From DATFRY01 sp035489015 (GTDB lineage Bacteria > Myxococcota_A > Polyangia > Haliangiales > Haliangiaceae): a stretch of 64,000 nt of DNA. The stretch is from the NCBI GenBank assembly GCA_035489015.1, contig DATHKR010000243.1:1-64000 (forward strand), read 5' to 3'. A model generated the notes under the pieces. The model did no database searches and was not told where the DNA came from. It saw only the letters and a program-made list of their open reading frames with translations. The position numbers and the translations under genes were made by a program. Shown piece after piece: positions 8,299-19,398 of the stretch (within the stretch, counting starts at the first letter, position 1; each line of letters starts with the position of its first letter).

Positions 8299-9393
8299 TT
8301 GGCTTCTCGCCTCACCTATCGACTGGAGGCGGGTCCCGCGGGCGACATCCTCCACCTCGAGGGTGAAGTCGACCGCAGCGTGGCCCGCGAGCTCTCCGAT
8401 CTCCTGGCGACGCCGCGCACCGCCCCGCTGACCATCGATCTCAGCCGCGTGGCCGCCATGGACAGCGCCGGGGTCGCCGCGCTGGTCGACGGCTGGCGGC
8501 GATCGCCGTCCGGGCTGGTGGTCGGCGCGACCAGCGCCGGCGCCGAGCAGGCGCTGACCCTGTTCCGCATCCCGGCCGCCTCCACCCCGCCGATCCCGCA
8601 GGCCCGGCTGATCGAGGGGATCGGCGCCGCCGCCTACGCCGGCAAGGACGCGATGCACGCGTTCCTCCAGCTCGCCGCCGACGCCACCTTCGCCACGGTC
8701 AAGGCGATGCTCCATCCGCGCCGGATGCGCTGGGCCGCGATGGTCGAGCAGGGCACCGACATCGGCGCGCGCGCGCTCCGCATCGTCGCCCTCATCGTCT
8801 TCCTGGTCGGCCTGACCGTCGCGTTCCAGGCCGCCTACCAGCTGCGCCAGTTCGGCGCCTCCATCTTCGTCGCCGACCTCACCGCGGTGTCGGTGGTGCG
8901 CGAGATGGGCCCGCTCATGACCGCGATCCTGGTGGCGGGCCGGTCGGGCTCGTCGATCGCCGCCGAGATCGCCACCATGCAGGTCTCCGAGGAGATCGAC
9001 GCCCTCAACGTGATGGGGTTCGATCCGATCGAGTTCCTGGCGGTGCCGCGCCTGCTCGCCCTCATCGTGGTGATGCCGCTCCTGACCATCCTGGCCGACG
9101 TGGTCGGCATCTTCGGCGGGTTCCTGGTCGGGGTCTTCTACCTCGGGCTGTCGGGGCAGAGCTTCCTCAACGCGGCGATGAACGCGCTCTCGCCGTTCGA
9201 TCTGCTCACCGGCAGCATCAAGGCGCTGGCCTTCGCGTACGGGATCGGCCTCATCGGGCTGTTCTACGGCATCCGCGTGCACGGCGGCGCCAGCGAGGTC
9301 GGGCGCACCACCACCGCGTCGGTGGTCGCCTCGATCTTCTACATCATCATCGCCGACTGCTTCTTCAGCGTCGTGTTCTACATCCTCGTATGA
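8299..9393 (+). CDS. mlaE: MlaE-type ABC permease with fused N-terminal STAS (MlaB-like) domain
   Basis: MlaE permeases form the membrane core of MCE lipid transporters. Residues 1-95 are a STAS domain (ILHLEGEVD, then TIDLSRVAAMDSAGVAALVDG-like region), which in Escherichia coli is the separate protein MlaB. Residues about 100-364 are the permease, with the family signature VREMGPLMTAILVAGRSGSS, EEIDALNVMGFDPI and five or so membrane helices. The TTG at 8299 is the only start that keeps the whole STAS domain. Its stop overlaps the ATPase start by four bases (ATGA), showing tight coupling. Confidence 0.9.
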   Translation: MASRLTYRLEAGPAGDILHLEGEVDRSVARELSDLLATPRTAPLTIDLSRVAAMDSAGVAALVDGWRRSPSGLVVGATSAGAEQALTLFRIPAASTPPIPQARLIEGIGAAAYAGKDAMHAFLQLAADATFATVKAMLHPRRMRWAAMVEQGTDIGARALRIVALIVFLVGLTVAFQAAYQLRQFGASIFVADLTAVSVVREMGPLMTAILVAGRSGSSIAAEIATMQVSEEIDALNVMGFDPIEFLAVPRLLALIVVMPLLTILADVVGIFGGFLVGVFYLGLSGQSFLNAAMNALSPFDLLTGSIKALAFAYGIGLIGLFYGIRVHGGASEVGRTTTASVVASIFYIIIADCFFSVVFYILV

Positions 9394-10211
9394 GCGGCCC
9401 ACGCGTCCACGCGGCGACCGGCGACATCGCGCTCCGCGTCGAGGGGCTGGTCGCCCGCTACGGCGAGCGAACCATCCTGGACGGGGTCGACCTCACCGTC
9501 GCGCGCGGCGAGATCCGTGCCGTCCTGGGCGGCTCCGGCAGCGGCAAGAGCACGCTGCTCAAGCACTGCATCGGCCTGCTCGCGCCGGCGGGGGGGCGGA
9601 TCGAGGTGCTGGGCCAGGTGCTGAGCGACCTGGAGGGCACCGAGCGGGTGGCGCTGCTGCGGCGGATGGGCGTCCTGTTCCAGTCCGGCGCCCTGCTCGG
9701 ATCGATCACCGTCAGGGAGAACATCGCCCTGCCGCTGCGCGAGCACACCGACCTGCCCGAGACGGTGATAGGCGAGCTGGTCAGCCTCAAGCTGGCCATG
9801 GTGGAGCTGTCGCACGCCGAGAACCTCCTGCCCAGCGAGCTGTCCGGCGGCATGCGCAAGCGCGCGGCGCTGGCCCGGGCGATGGCGCTCGACCCGGACC
9901 TGCTCTTCTGCGACGAGCCGTCGGCCGGGCTCGACCCGCTGACCAGCGCCGAGCTGGACGAGCTCATCCTGCGCATGCGCGACCGCTTCGGCATGGCGAT
10001 CGTGGTCGTCACCCACGAGCTCATGAGCATCGAGCGCATCGCGGACAAGGCGCTCATGCTTTCGTCGGGCAAGATCGTCGCCGACGGCACCCTCGGTGAG
10101 GTCAAGGCGAGCGACCACCCGGAGATCCGCGCCTTCTTCCAGCGCATCGCGGCCGGCGAGATGCGCGGCCCCGCCACCGCGCTCGAGGCGCTGCGCGGAC
10201 CCAGCCGGTAG
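9390..10211 (+). CDS. mlaF: MlaF-type ABC ATPase of MCE transporter
   Basis: This ATPase powers lipid movement by the MlaE permease. Walker A is GGSGSGKST at residues 47-55, the Q-loop lies in LFQSGALLGSIT near 97, the signature LSGGMRKR at 151-158 is the form typical of the Mla/Mkl family, and Walker B LLFCDEPSAGLD is at 171-182, followed by VVTHEL. Length (273 residues) is normal. It overlaps mlaE by four bases and is followed 11 bases later by the MCE gene. Confidence 0.93.
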   Translation: MSGPRVHAATGDIALRVEGLVARYGERTILDGVDLTVARGEIRAVLGGSGSGKSTLLKHCIGLLAPAGGRIEVLGQVLSDLEGTERVALLRRMGVLFQSGALLGSITVRENIALPLREHTDLPETVIGELVSLKLAMVELSHAENLLPSELSGGMRKRAALARAMALDPDLLFCDEPSAGLDPLTSAELDELILRMRDRFGMAIVVVTHELMSIERIADKALMLSSGKIVADGTLGEVKASDHPEIRAFFQRIAAGEMRGPATALEALRGPSR

Positions 10212-10222
10212 GAGAGCATGGT

Positions 10223-11206
10223 GTGACCCAGGTAACTCGCGCACAGAAGGTCCGCCTCGGCATCTTCCTGGCCGCAGGACTGACCGTCCTCGTCGGCGGC
10301 GTGGTCATCCTGGCCGGGGCCAAGCTGGTCGAGGGGCGCGACGACTACGTGGTCCGCTTCCGCGACAGCGGCGTGTCGCTGAACGGCCTCGACGTCGGCT
10401 CGCCGGTCAAGTACAGCGGCATCCGGGTCGGGCGAGTGGACGCGGTGAAGATCGATCCGGACGACGTGTCGATCATCCTGGTCGAGCTCAGCCTCGACGA
10501 GGACACCCCGGTGGCCGAGGACAGCGTGGCGAACCTCGGCTCCCAGGGGATCACCGGCCTCAAGTACATCGAGCTGTCGCGCGGCAGCTCGAAGGCGCGG
10601 GTGCGCGAGCCCGGCGAGGAGATCCCGCCCGGCTCGTCGATGTTCGACAACCTGACCCAGAAGGCGGACCAGATCGCGAGCAAGGTCGAGGTCGTGCTCG
10701 ACCGGGTGGCGGTGCTGGCCGGCCCGGACATGAAGGACCGCCTGGCCAGCCTGCTCGACACCACCGACCAGTTCCTGGCCACCCTCAACGGCGTCCTCGA
10801 GGACAACCGCGAGTCGCTGAAGACGCTCGCGGTGCAGGTGAGCGGCACCTCCGAGCAGGTGAAGCTGCTCGCCACCGAGCTGGCCACCACCGCGAAGCGG
10901 GCCAACGCGCTCCTGGCCGAGGCCACCATCGTGGTGAAGAACGCCAGGGCCACCCCCGAGCAGGTGAACGCCTTCCTCGAGCAGGGGACCGCGGTCCTGG
11001 CCGAGAGCCGCGTCCTGCTCGGCCCCGAGGGGCTGCAGCGCACGCTGGCGCGGGTGAACGCGATCATGGCCCAGACCCAGCACCAGGTGATCGAGACCAT
11101 CGGCCTGTTCCGCGAGGCCGCCGAGAACGCCAACGCCTTCACCGAGAAGGTGCGCGACGACCCGTCGCTGCTCCTGCTCGGCGGCCGCGACGAGGATGAA
11201 CCGTGA
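10223..11206 (+). CDS. mlaD: MCE-domain protein (MlaD-type substrate-binding subunit)
   Basis: The protein is anchored by one membrane helix at residues 11-32 (LGIFLAAGLTVLVGGVVIL). A single MCE domain follows at about 38-118, with the typical NGLDVGSPVKYSGIRVG and ITGLKYIELSRG. The rest is a long helical region (120-310) without further MCE domains, probably a coiled hexameric tube or needle that crosses periplasm. MCE proteins carry phospholipids or other lipids between membranes. GGAGAG lies six bases before the GTG start. The last four bases overlap the following lipoprotein gene. Confidence 0.92.
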   Translation: MTQVTRAQKVRLGIFLAAGLTVLVGGVVILAGAKLVEGRDDYVVRFRDSGVSLNGLDVGSPVKYSGIRVGRVDAVKIDPDDVSIILVELSLDEDTPVAEDSVANLGSQGITGLKYIELSRGSSKARVREPGEEIPPGSSMFDNLTQKADQIASKVEVVLDRVAVLAGPDMKDRLASLLDTTDQFLATLNGVLEDNRESLKTLAVQVSGTSEQVKLLATELATTAKRANALLAEATIVVKNARATPEQVNAFLEQGTAVLAESRVLLGPEGLQRTLARVNAIMAQTQHQVIETIGLFREAAENANAFTEKVRDDPSLLLLGGRDEDEP

Positions 11207-13362
11207 GAGCTGTCGTCGTCTGTGTGGCGCTGGTCTGCGCGGCCGCCGCGTGCTCGACGCCGCAGCCGCGCCACTACTACACCCTGACCGGCCGCCTGCC
11301 GGCCACCCGGTTCCCCAACGCGTACCCGGTCAAGCTGCGCGTCCGCGACCTGGAGATGCGGCGCAGCTACCGGCGCGACGAGCTGGTGGTGCGCACCGAC
11401 ACCAACGAGCTCACCTTCCTGCGCCGTCAGCGCTGGTCGGAGCCGCCCCAGCGGATGATCAGCGGGCTCCTGCGCGAGCAGGTGCGCCGCTCCGGGATCG
11501 GCGCCGAGGTGCAGGACGACGGCGGCACCAGCGAGCCGGATTTCGTCCTCAGCGGCGAGATCGAGGCGATCGAGCAGCTCAGCACCGCGCGCGACCACTA
11601 CGCCCACCTCGCCATCACGCTGCGGCTCCAGCGCTACAAGGACGACGCCACGGTGTGGGACTTCCACATCGACGCGCGCAAGCCGGTCGGCGGCGCGTCG
11701 ATGCGCTCGACGGTCCGCGCGCTGAGCGAGATGCTGGCCGCCGAGACCGATCGCGCGGTCGCCGACCTCGGCCGCTTCCTGACCGACCCGAGCGCGCCGC
11801 GGGTGGCGACCCCCGAGACCGTCGAGGCCGGCGAGGCCGCGCCGCCGCCGGCTCCTGGCGTCATCGGTCCGGAGGACGGCTCGCCGCTCAACGACCTGCC
11901 CCAGCTGCTGCGCGACGACACGCCGATCCCGCTCGGCATGGGCGCGGTGTTCGCCCCGTCGCTGTCCGACGGCAACCGCGAGCCGCTGGTCGGCGTGTAC
12001 CGCGGCGGCCGGCTGGTCACCGGCAAGGCCCGGCTGGGCCGGCGCATCGTGCTCGTACCCGGCGACTACTCGGTGCACGTCGGCTCGGGCGCGGTCGACC
12101 AGCAGCTGTCGGTCAAGGTCCGGGTGGTGGCCGGCAAGACCACGGTCATCCCGCCGACCTGGGCCAGCCTGGAGGTCGCCGTGGTGGACGACACCTTCGT
12201 CCCGTTCCGCGGCACCTACGAGCTCATCCGCATGGCGAGCCGCGAGGACTTCGGGCTCGGGTTCGGCGCCGACGAGCAGCTGGGCGAGGAGACCCGCGTG
12301 TGGGTGCTGCCGCCCGGGCTGTACAAGATCATCCGGTCGGGCGGCACCTACCGCGACCGCACCGACTTCGCCACGGTCCGGCTCGACGGCGGCCGCCTGA
12401 CTCGCTTCAACCTGGTGGTCGATCCGACCGACGGCCGCTTCCTGGGCGCGGGCGAGAAGGACCCGGATCTGGGCGACATGGTCGGCATCGACCCGTCGAC
12501 GCTGAGCCCGTGGATCCTGCGCGCGGTGGTCGGCGGCGACCTCAACTTCCGGCGCACCGAGCAGCTCGGCGAGCAGGAGGGCTGGCGGGTCAGCTACCGC
12601 GCCTTCTTCGATGGAGGCGCGCGGTTCACGAGGGGCCGCCACCTGTGGAACACCCAGCTCGAGCTGGAGGAGGGGCAGACCCGCCTGCCCGATCAGGACC
12701 GCTTCCAGAGCGACACCGACCGCCTGTTCTTCCACACGATCTACACCTACCAGCTCCTGTCCTGGTTCGGCCCCTACGCGCGGATCGGCCTGGAGACCAA
12801 GCTCCTGCCCCGCTACGAGAACTTCGAGGACCCGACCGACGTGGTGGTGCTCGACGAGGACGGCATGGAGGTCGAGCTCCTCGAGAATCGATCGCGGGTC
12901 AAGCTCGGCTCCACCTTCGCGCCGCTGCAGCTGCGGGAGGGGACGGGCGGCAACTTCCGGGTGCTGCGCTCGCGCTTCGCCGAGCTCGACCTGCGGCTCG
13001 GCTTCGGCGGGCGACAGACCATCGCCAACGGACTCTACGTGTTCGAGGAGGATCTGGCCGGTGGACCAGGTCGGCTCATCCCGGTCATCGACTCCACCGT
13101 CGAGGGGTTCGAGAGCACGCTGGTCGGCCTCGGCCGGGTGACCCGCTTCGCCACGGTGTCGACCGAGCTGGACAGCCTGGTCCCGATCAACGGCGAGGAC
13201 CTGGTCGTGGTCACCTGGCGCAACCAGCTCAACATCCGGCTGGCCAGCTTTCTGTCGCTCAACTACCGCTTCAATCTCACCCGCGATCCGAACATCGGCA
13301 TCGGCACCGACGTCCGCACCGATCACGACGTGCAGCTCCGCTTCAGCTTCGTGCTGTTCTGA
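11203..13362 (+). CDS. MCE-associated auxiliary lipoprotein fused to predicted outer-membrane barrel
   Basis: A lipoprotein signal (lipobox AAAC, Cys17) leads into a domain like the ABC-transport auxiliary lipoproteins (PqiC/ABC_trans_aux), residues about 20-190: HYYTLTGRLP, then ERMISGLLREQV-type and DFVLSGEIEAIEQ strands. After a proline-rich linker come two immunoglobulin-like or PEGA-like beta domains (about 225-420), including LVPGDYSVHVGSG and LPPGLYKIIRSGG. Residues about 440-719 form alternating amphipathic strands (FFHTIYTYQLLSWFGPYARIGLE-like region, ELDLRLGFGGRQ, LNYRFNLTRD) ending in FSFVLF, as an outer-membrane barrel should. PqiC homologues are normally about 190 residues, so this is a major fusion. 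It overlaps mlaD by four bases. The auxiliary domain is well supported; the barrel is inferred from strand pattern. Confidence 0.8.
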   Translation: MRAVVVCVALVCAAAACSTPQPRHYYTLTGRLPATRFPNAYPVKLRVRDLEMRRSYRRDELVVRTDTNELTFLRRQRWSEPPQRMISGLLREQVRRSGIGAEVQDDGGTSEPDFVLSGEIEAIEQLSTARDHYAHLAITLRLQRYKDDATVWDFHIDARKPVGGASMRSTVRALSEMLAAETDRAVADLGRFLTDPSAPRVATPETVEAGEAAPPPAPGVIGPEDGSPLNDLPQLLRDDTPIPLGMGAVFAPSLSDGNREPLVGVYRGGRLVTGKARLGRRIVLVPGDYSVHVGSGAVDQQLSVKVRVVAGKTTVIPPTWASLEVAVVDDTFVPFRGTYELIRMASREDFGLGFGADEQLGEETRVWVLPPGLYKIIRSGGTYRDRTDFATVRLDGGRLTRFNLVVDPTDGRFLGAGEKDPDLGDMVGIDPSTLSPWILRAVVGGDLNFRRTEQLGEQEGWRVSYRAFFDGGARFTRGRHLWNTQLELEEGQTRLPDQDRFQSDTDRLFFHTIYTYQLLSWFGPYARIGLETKLLPRYENFEDPTDVVVLDEDGMEVELLENRSRVKLGSTFAPLQLREGTGGNFRVLRSRFAELDLRLGFGGRQTIANGLYVFEEDLAGGPGRLIPVIDSTVEGFESTLVGLGRVTRFATVSTELDSLVPINGEDLVVVTWRNQLNIRLASFLSLNYRFNLTRDPNIGIGTDVRTDHDVQLRFSFVLF

Positions 13363-13366
13363 CCCC

Positions 13367-14953
13367 GTGCTGACCTCATCCGCACTCCGGCGCCCGGCGG
13401 CGGCCCTCCTCGGGCTCCTCGTCACCGCCGGAGCGGGGCGCCAGGCGGCCGCGCAGCCGACCCGGATCGAGATCGAGGGCAACCTGGTCCTGGTCGACGA
13501 GGTGTACATGGCGGTGATCGACCTGCCGACCGGCGCCCCCGCCACGCCGGCCACCGCCGCCCTGGTCGCGCGGCAGGTCCTCTCGTTCCTGCGCCGGGCC
13601 GGCTACGCGCTGGCCAGCGTGGAGGTGAAGGCGGAGGGCGGCGTCATCCACGTCGAGGTGGACGAGGGCCGGCTGGCCCGCATCCTGGTGCGCGGCCGCA
13701 ACGCGGTCGCGACCCTGGCGGTGAGGCTCCAGGTGGACCTGCCCTGGGATGTGTTCAACCGGCCGCAGCTCGAGCGCATGCTGACGCGCTACAGCGGCGG
13801 TCGGGCGTCGGTCAGCTACGAGCTGGTCCGGGTCGGCAAGGTGGAGCACAGCGGCCTGCAGCTCGACCCGCTCGCCCTCCTGCCCGGCGGCGCTCCCCTG
13901 CCGAACGAGGGCGCCTACGAGCTTCACATCGAGTTCAAGGGCAGGGCCCGGCGCGGCGGCTTCACCCTCAAGGCCGGCGTCGACCCGGACAGCATCCGGG
14001 CCGGCGGGGGCTACGCCGGCCCGCTCGACCTCATGGACGGCGACCGCTGGGAGCTCGAGGCCCAGGTCGGCGCGAACTACTTCGAGGATCTGGCCCGCCA
14101 GACCGACGAGCTCCACTTCAGCCGGGTGTTCGGCGACGCGCGCTGGTTCGCGCCGAGCATCCTGGGCGAGGTGGTGCGCCCGACCGTGCGACTGCGCGAG
14201 GATCTGCTGCGCCGGCAGCGCCAGGACCTCCTGCTCGAGAACTACTGGTTCAACCGCCTGGAGGGCGCGCTCGGCCTGGCCCTGGAGCCGCGCGCCGGGA
14301 TCAAGCTGTCCGCCGAGGTCGGCGTGCAGCGGCGCGAGCTGTTCGCGGTGACCCAGCTGGAGGGCGGTGAGGAGATCCTGCCGGTCGCGCGCTCCTCCGA
14401 GCTGCGCATCTTCGGCGCTCTCACCGGCAAGCTGATCTTCGATCCGTACGCTCTGCGCATCGACCGGTTCCACCGCGTCGAGTTCGACGCCCGGCAGTTC
14501 ACCGGCTTCGACGGCCGCCCGTTCTGGCAGCTCGAATCGGAGTACGAGAAGGTGTTCGAGTTCGGCTGGAACGACCTCTGGATCCACGGGGCCGCCGGCG
14601 GGGTGGCGGGCGCGTACGGCGTCGCCGACCCGATCCCGATGACCGGCCGCTACCTGCGCGGCGTGTTCGGCCACCGTCTGTACCTGGACCGGGCCGCCTC
14701 CGCCGCGATCGAGTTCCGCCTGTCGCTCAGCCGCGACGTCTTCAAGGTCGGCTTCTACTCCGAGGCGGCGATCTACCGCGAGGCCCGGGGCGACAACCCG
14801 ACCGGCGAGGTCGCCCTCGCCAACAGCTTCGGGCCCAGCTTCCACGCCCTGGTGCTCGACTCGCTCCAGCTCGACATCTACTACGCGGCCGGGTTCATCC
14901 ACGACGGCCCGTTCGACCACGGCATCTCGCTGCGGGTCGAAAAGGCGTTCTGA
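13367..14953 (+). CDS. POTRA-containing Omp85-like outer-membrane protein
   Basis: A signal peptide (to about residue 30) is followed by one or two POTRA-like modules: IEIEGNLVLVDEVYMAVIDLP, then VLSFLRRAGYALASVEVKAE and IHVEVDEGRLARILVRGRN, the classic POTRA beta-alpha-alpha-beta-beta pattern. The remainder (about 180-528) is rich in aromatic-ended beta strands with an FGxR-like GVFGHRLYLDR and ends in KAF. This layout fits the BamA/TamA/two-partner-secretion superfamily, though it is short for BamA. It starts four bases after the lipoprotein-barrel gene and closes the MCE operon, so it probably is the outer-membrane partner or helps insert it. Confidence 0.78.
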   Translation: MLTSSALRRPAAALLGLLVTAGAGRQAAAQPTRIEIEGNLVLVDEVYMAVIDLPTGAPATPATAALVARQVLSFLRRAGYALASVEVKAEGGVIHVEVDEGRLARILVRGRNAVATLAVRLQVDLPWDVFNRPQLERMLTRYSGGRASVSYELVRVGKVEHSGLQLDPLALLPGGAPLPNEGAYELHIEFKGRARRGGFTLKAGVDPDSIRAGGGYAGPLDLMDGDRWELEAQVGANYFEDLARQTDELHFSRVFGDARWFAPSILGEVVRPTVRLREDLLRRQRQDLLLENYWFNRLEGALGLALEPRAGIKLSAEVGVQRRELFAVTQLEGGEEILPVARSSELRIFGALTGKLIFDPYALRIDRFHRVEFDARQFTGFDGRPFWQLESEYEKVFEFGWNDLWIHGAAGGVAGAYGVADPIPMTGRYLRGVFGHRLYLDRAASAAIEFRLSLSRDVFKVGFYSEAAIYREARGDNPTGEVALANSFGPSFHALVLDSLQLDIYYAAGFIHDGPFDHGISLRVEKAF

Positions 14954-14957
14954 TCCG

Positions 14958-14971
14958 GCGCCGGCCGGCGC
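14958..14971. terminator. Perfect 14-base palindrome between convergent genes
   Basis: The 26-base gap between the Omp85-like gene and the opposing kinase gene is filled by the perfect palindrome GCGCCGGCCGGCGC. No T-run is present. Its location makes a bidirectional terminator likely, though in DNA this GC-rich a chance palindrome is possible. Confidence 0.4.
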
Positions 14972-14979
14972 GGGTCAGA

Positions 14980-16365
<1,386 letters not shown>

Positions 16366-16402
16366 GTTCGCTCGCCTTCGGGAGTCTCTGAGCGACAGCG
16401 AC

Positions 16403-16430
16403 TTGATAGTACAGAATCCCGCGTTATAAG
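16403..16430 (+). promoter_or_regulatory. Candidate promoter for the frataxin gene
   Basis: TTGATA (16403-16408) and TATAAG (16425-16430) each match five of six consensus bases and are 16 apart. Transcription would then begin about two bases before the ATG at 16439, giving a nearly leaderless message, which conflicts with the AAGGGG that looks like a ribosome site. The promoter is therefore only plausible. Confidence 0.35.
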
Positions 16431-16438
16431 GGGAATCC

Positions 16439-16774
16439 ATGGACCCCAGGGATGAGGCAGCCTTCGACAAGGTGGGGCGCGAGGAGCTGGCGCACATCGA
16501 GGAGAGCCTGGCCGACGTCGATCCGGACGACATCGAGATCTCGGTCAGCGACGGGGTGCTGACGCTGACCCTGCGCGACGGCGTCCGCGTGGTCATCAAC
16601 ACCCACCGCGCCGCGCGCCAGATCTGGATGGCGGCGGTGGCGAACGCGTGGCACTTCGACCCGCCGCCGCCCGACGATCCGAGCGGTCGCTGGCGCACCC
16701 CCGCAGGGCAAGAGCTGAGGGCCACGGTCAAGTCCGTGATCCACGAGCGGATCGGACTGACCATCGACGTGTAG
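16439..16774 (+). CDS. cyaY: Frataxin/CyaY-family iron-sulfur assembly protein
   Basis: Frataxin homologues bind iron and modulate the IscS-IscU cluster assembly machine. The 111-residue length fits. The acidic first helix (FDKVGREELAHIEESLADVDPDD), the strand pair ISVSDGVLTLTL and DGVRVVINTH, and the signature RQIWMAAVANAWHFD correspond to the frataxin core, in which the Q-I-W is strongly conserved. The ATG follows AAGGGG. It is divergent from the kinase-PAS gene and no isc genes lie nearby. Acidic residues Asp/Glu on helix 1 fit iron binding. Confidence 0.85.
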   Translation: MDPRDEAAFDKVGREELAHIEESLADVDPDDIEISVSDGVLTLTLRDGVRVVINTHRAARQIWMAAVANAWHFDPPPPDDPSGRWRTPAGQELRATVKSVIHERIGLTIDV

Positions 16775-16833
16775 AGCACCGGGTGGGTGTCCCGAGCCGT
16801 GCTCGGTTTGCGCGACTGGGCTATCGTCGCTGG

Positions 16834-17205
16834 ATGAGCAGCCCCGCCGGCGAGACCCCCTACATGTCCGTCATCCGGGTGTGGGCCGCGATGGCCTGGG
16901 CCGACGGTGTGGTGGCGCCGGCCGAGGCCGAGGCGCTGCGCCGGTTGATCGCGGTGGCCCCGATCGCGGAGGCGGAGCGCGCCATCGCGCTCGGCTGGCT
17001 CGACCAGCCGATGGAGCTGGACGCCTCGCGGCTGCGCGGGCTCGGCGCCGAGTCGCGCCACGGCGTGTACCAGGCCGCGGTCCGGCTCGCCCGCATCGAC
17101 CTCGAGCTGGCCAGCCAGGAGCGCGCGCTGCTCGAGCGCCTGCGCGAGGCGCTCGGCATCGACCCGGCCACCGCCGCCGATATCGAGTCGCGGCTCGCGC
17201 TCTGA
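16834..17205 (+). CDS. TerB-like helical protein
   Basis: The 123-residue protein is all helical. It begins MSSPAGETPYMSVIRVWAAM and carries AWADGVVAPAEAEALRRLI, the pattern of TerB/TerB-like domains, where an acidic pair after the first helix can bind metal. A second copy of the motif is weaker (RIDLELASQERALLERL). A membrane role cannot be told from this alone: there are no hydrophobic helices. It follows frataxin by about 60 bases and converges with the sigma54 activator. Confidence 0.72.
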   Translation: MSSPAGETPYMSVIRVWAAMAWADGVVAPAEAEALRRLIAVAPIAEAERAIALGWLDQPMELDASRLRGLGAESRHGVYQAAVRLARIDLELASQERALLERLREALGIDPATAADIESRLAL

Positions 17206-17223
17206 CCCGAGTCTGGCTCGGGT
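17205..17223. terminator. Hairpin between convergent genes
   Basis: Perfect seven-base arms ACCCGAG and CTCGGGT enclose the loop TCTGG, starting at the stop codon of the TerB-like gene and lying before the stop of the sigma54 activator. There is only a short TTC after it, so it may work with Rho or in both directions. Confidence 0.5.
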
Positions 17224-17235
17224 TCGCTCGGCGCT

Positions 17236-19128
<1,893 letters not shown>

Positions 19129-19398
19129 TCCCCCACGTATACCGACCTCTCTCCAGAGCGAGCAAGCAGACGCGAGGACGTGCACGACGGAAGCCAGAGC
19201 ACGCGACGTGCCGGGGGCCGCGGCGGTCGGCTGGGTGCCAAGCTACCGAGATCTGGAGGGTCCGCTCGCGGAGGCGCGCGCTCGCCCGGCTGGCGCGCTG
19301 GTTCGGCATGCCGGGCCGGCATCGATCGACGGCAGCGCCGGCGCGGTCGGCCGGGAATCGGGGACGGCGCAGGCGACGACCGCGTCCGACCGGGACGC

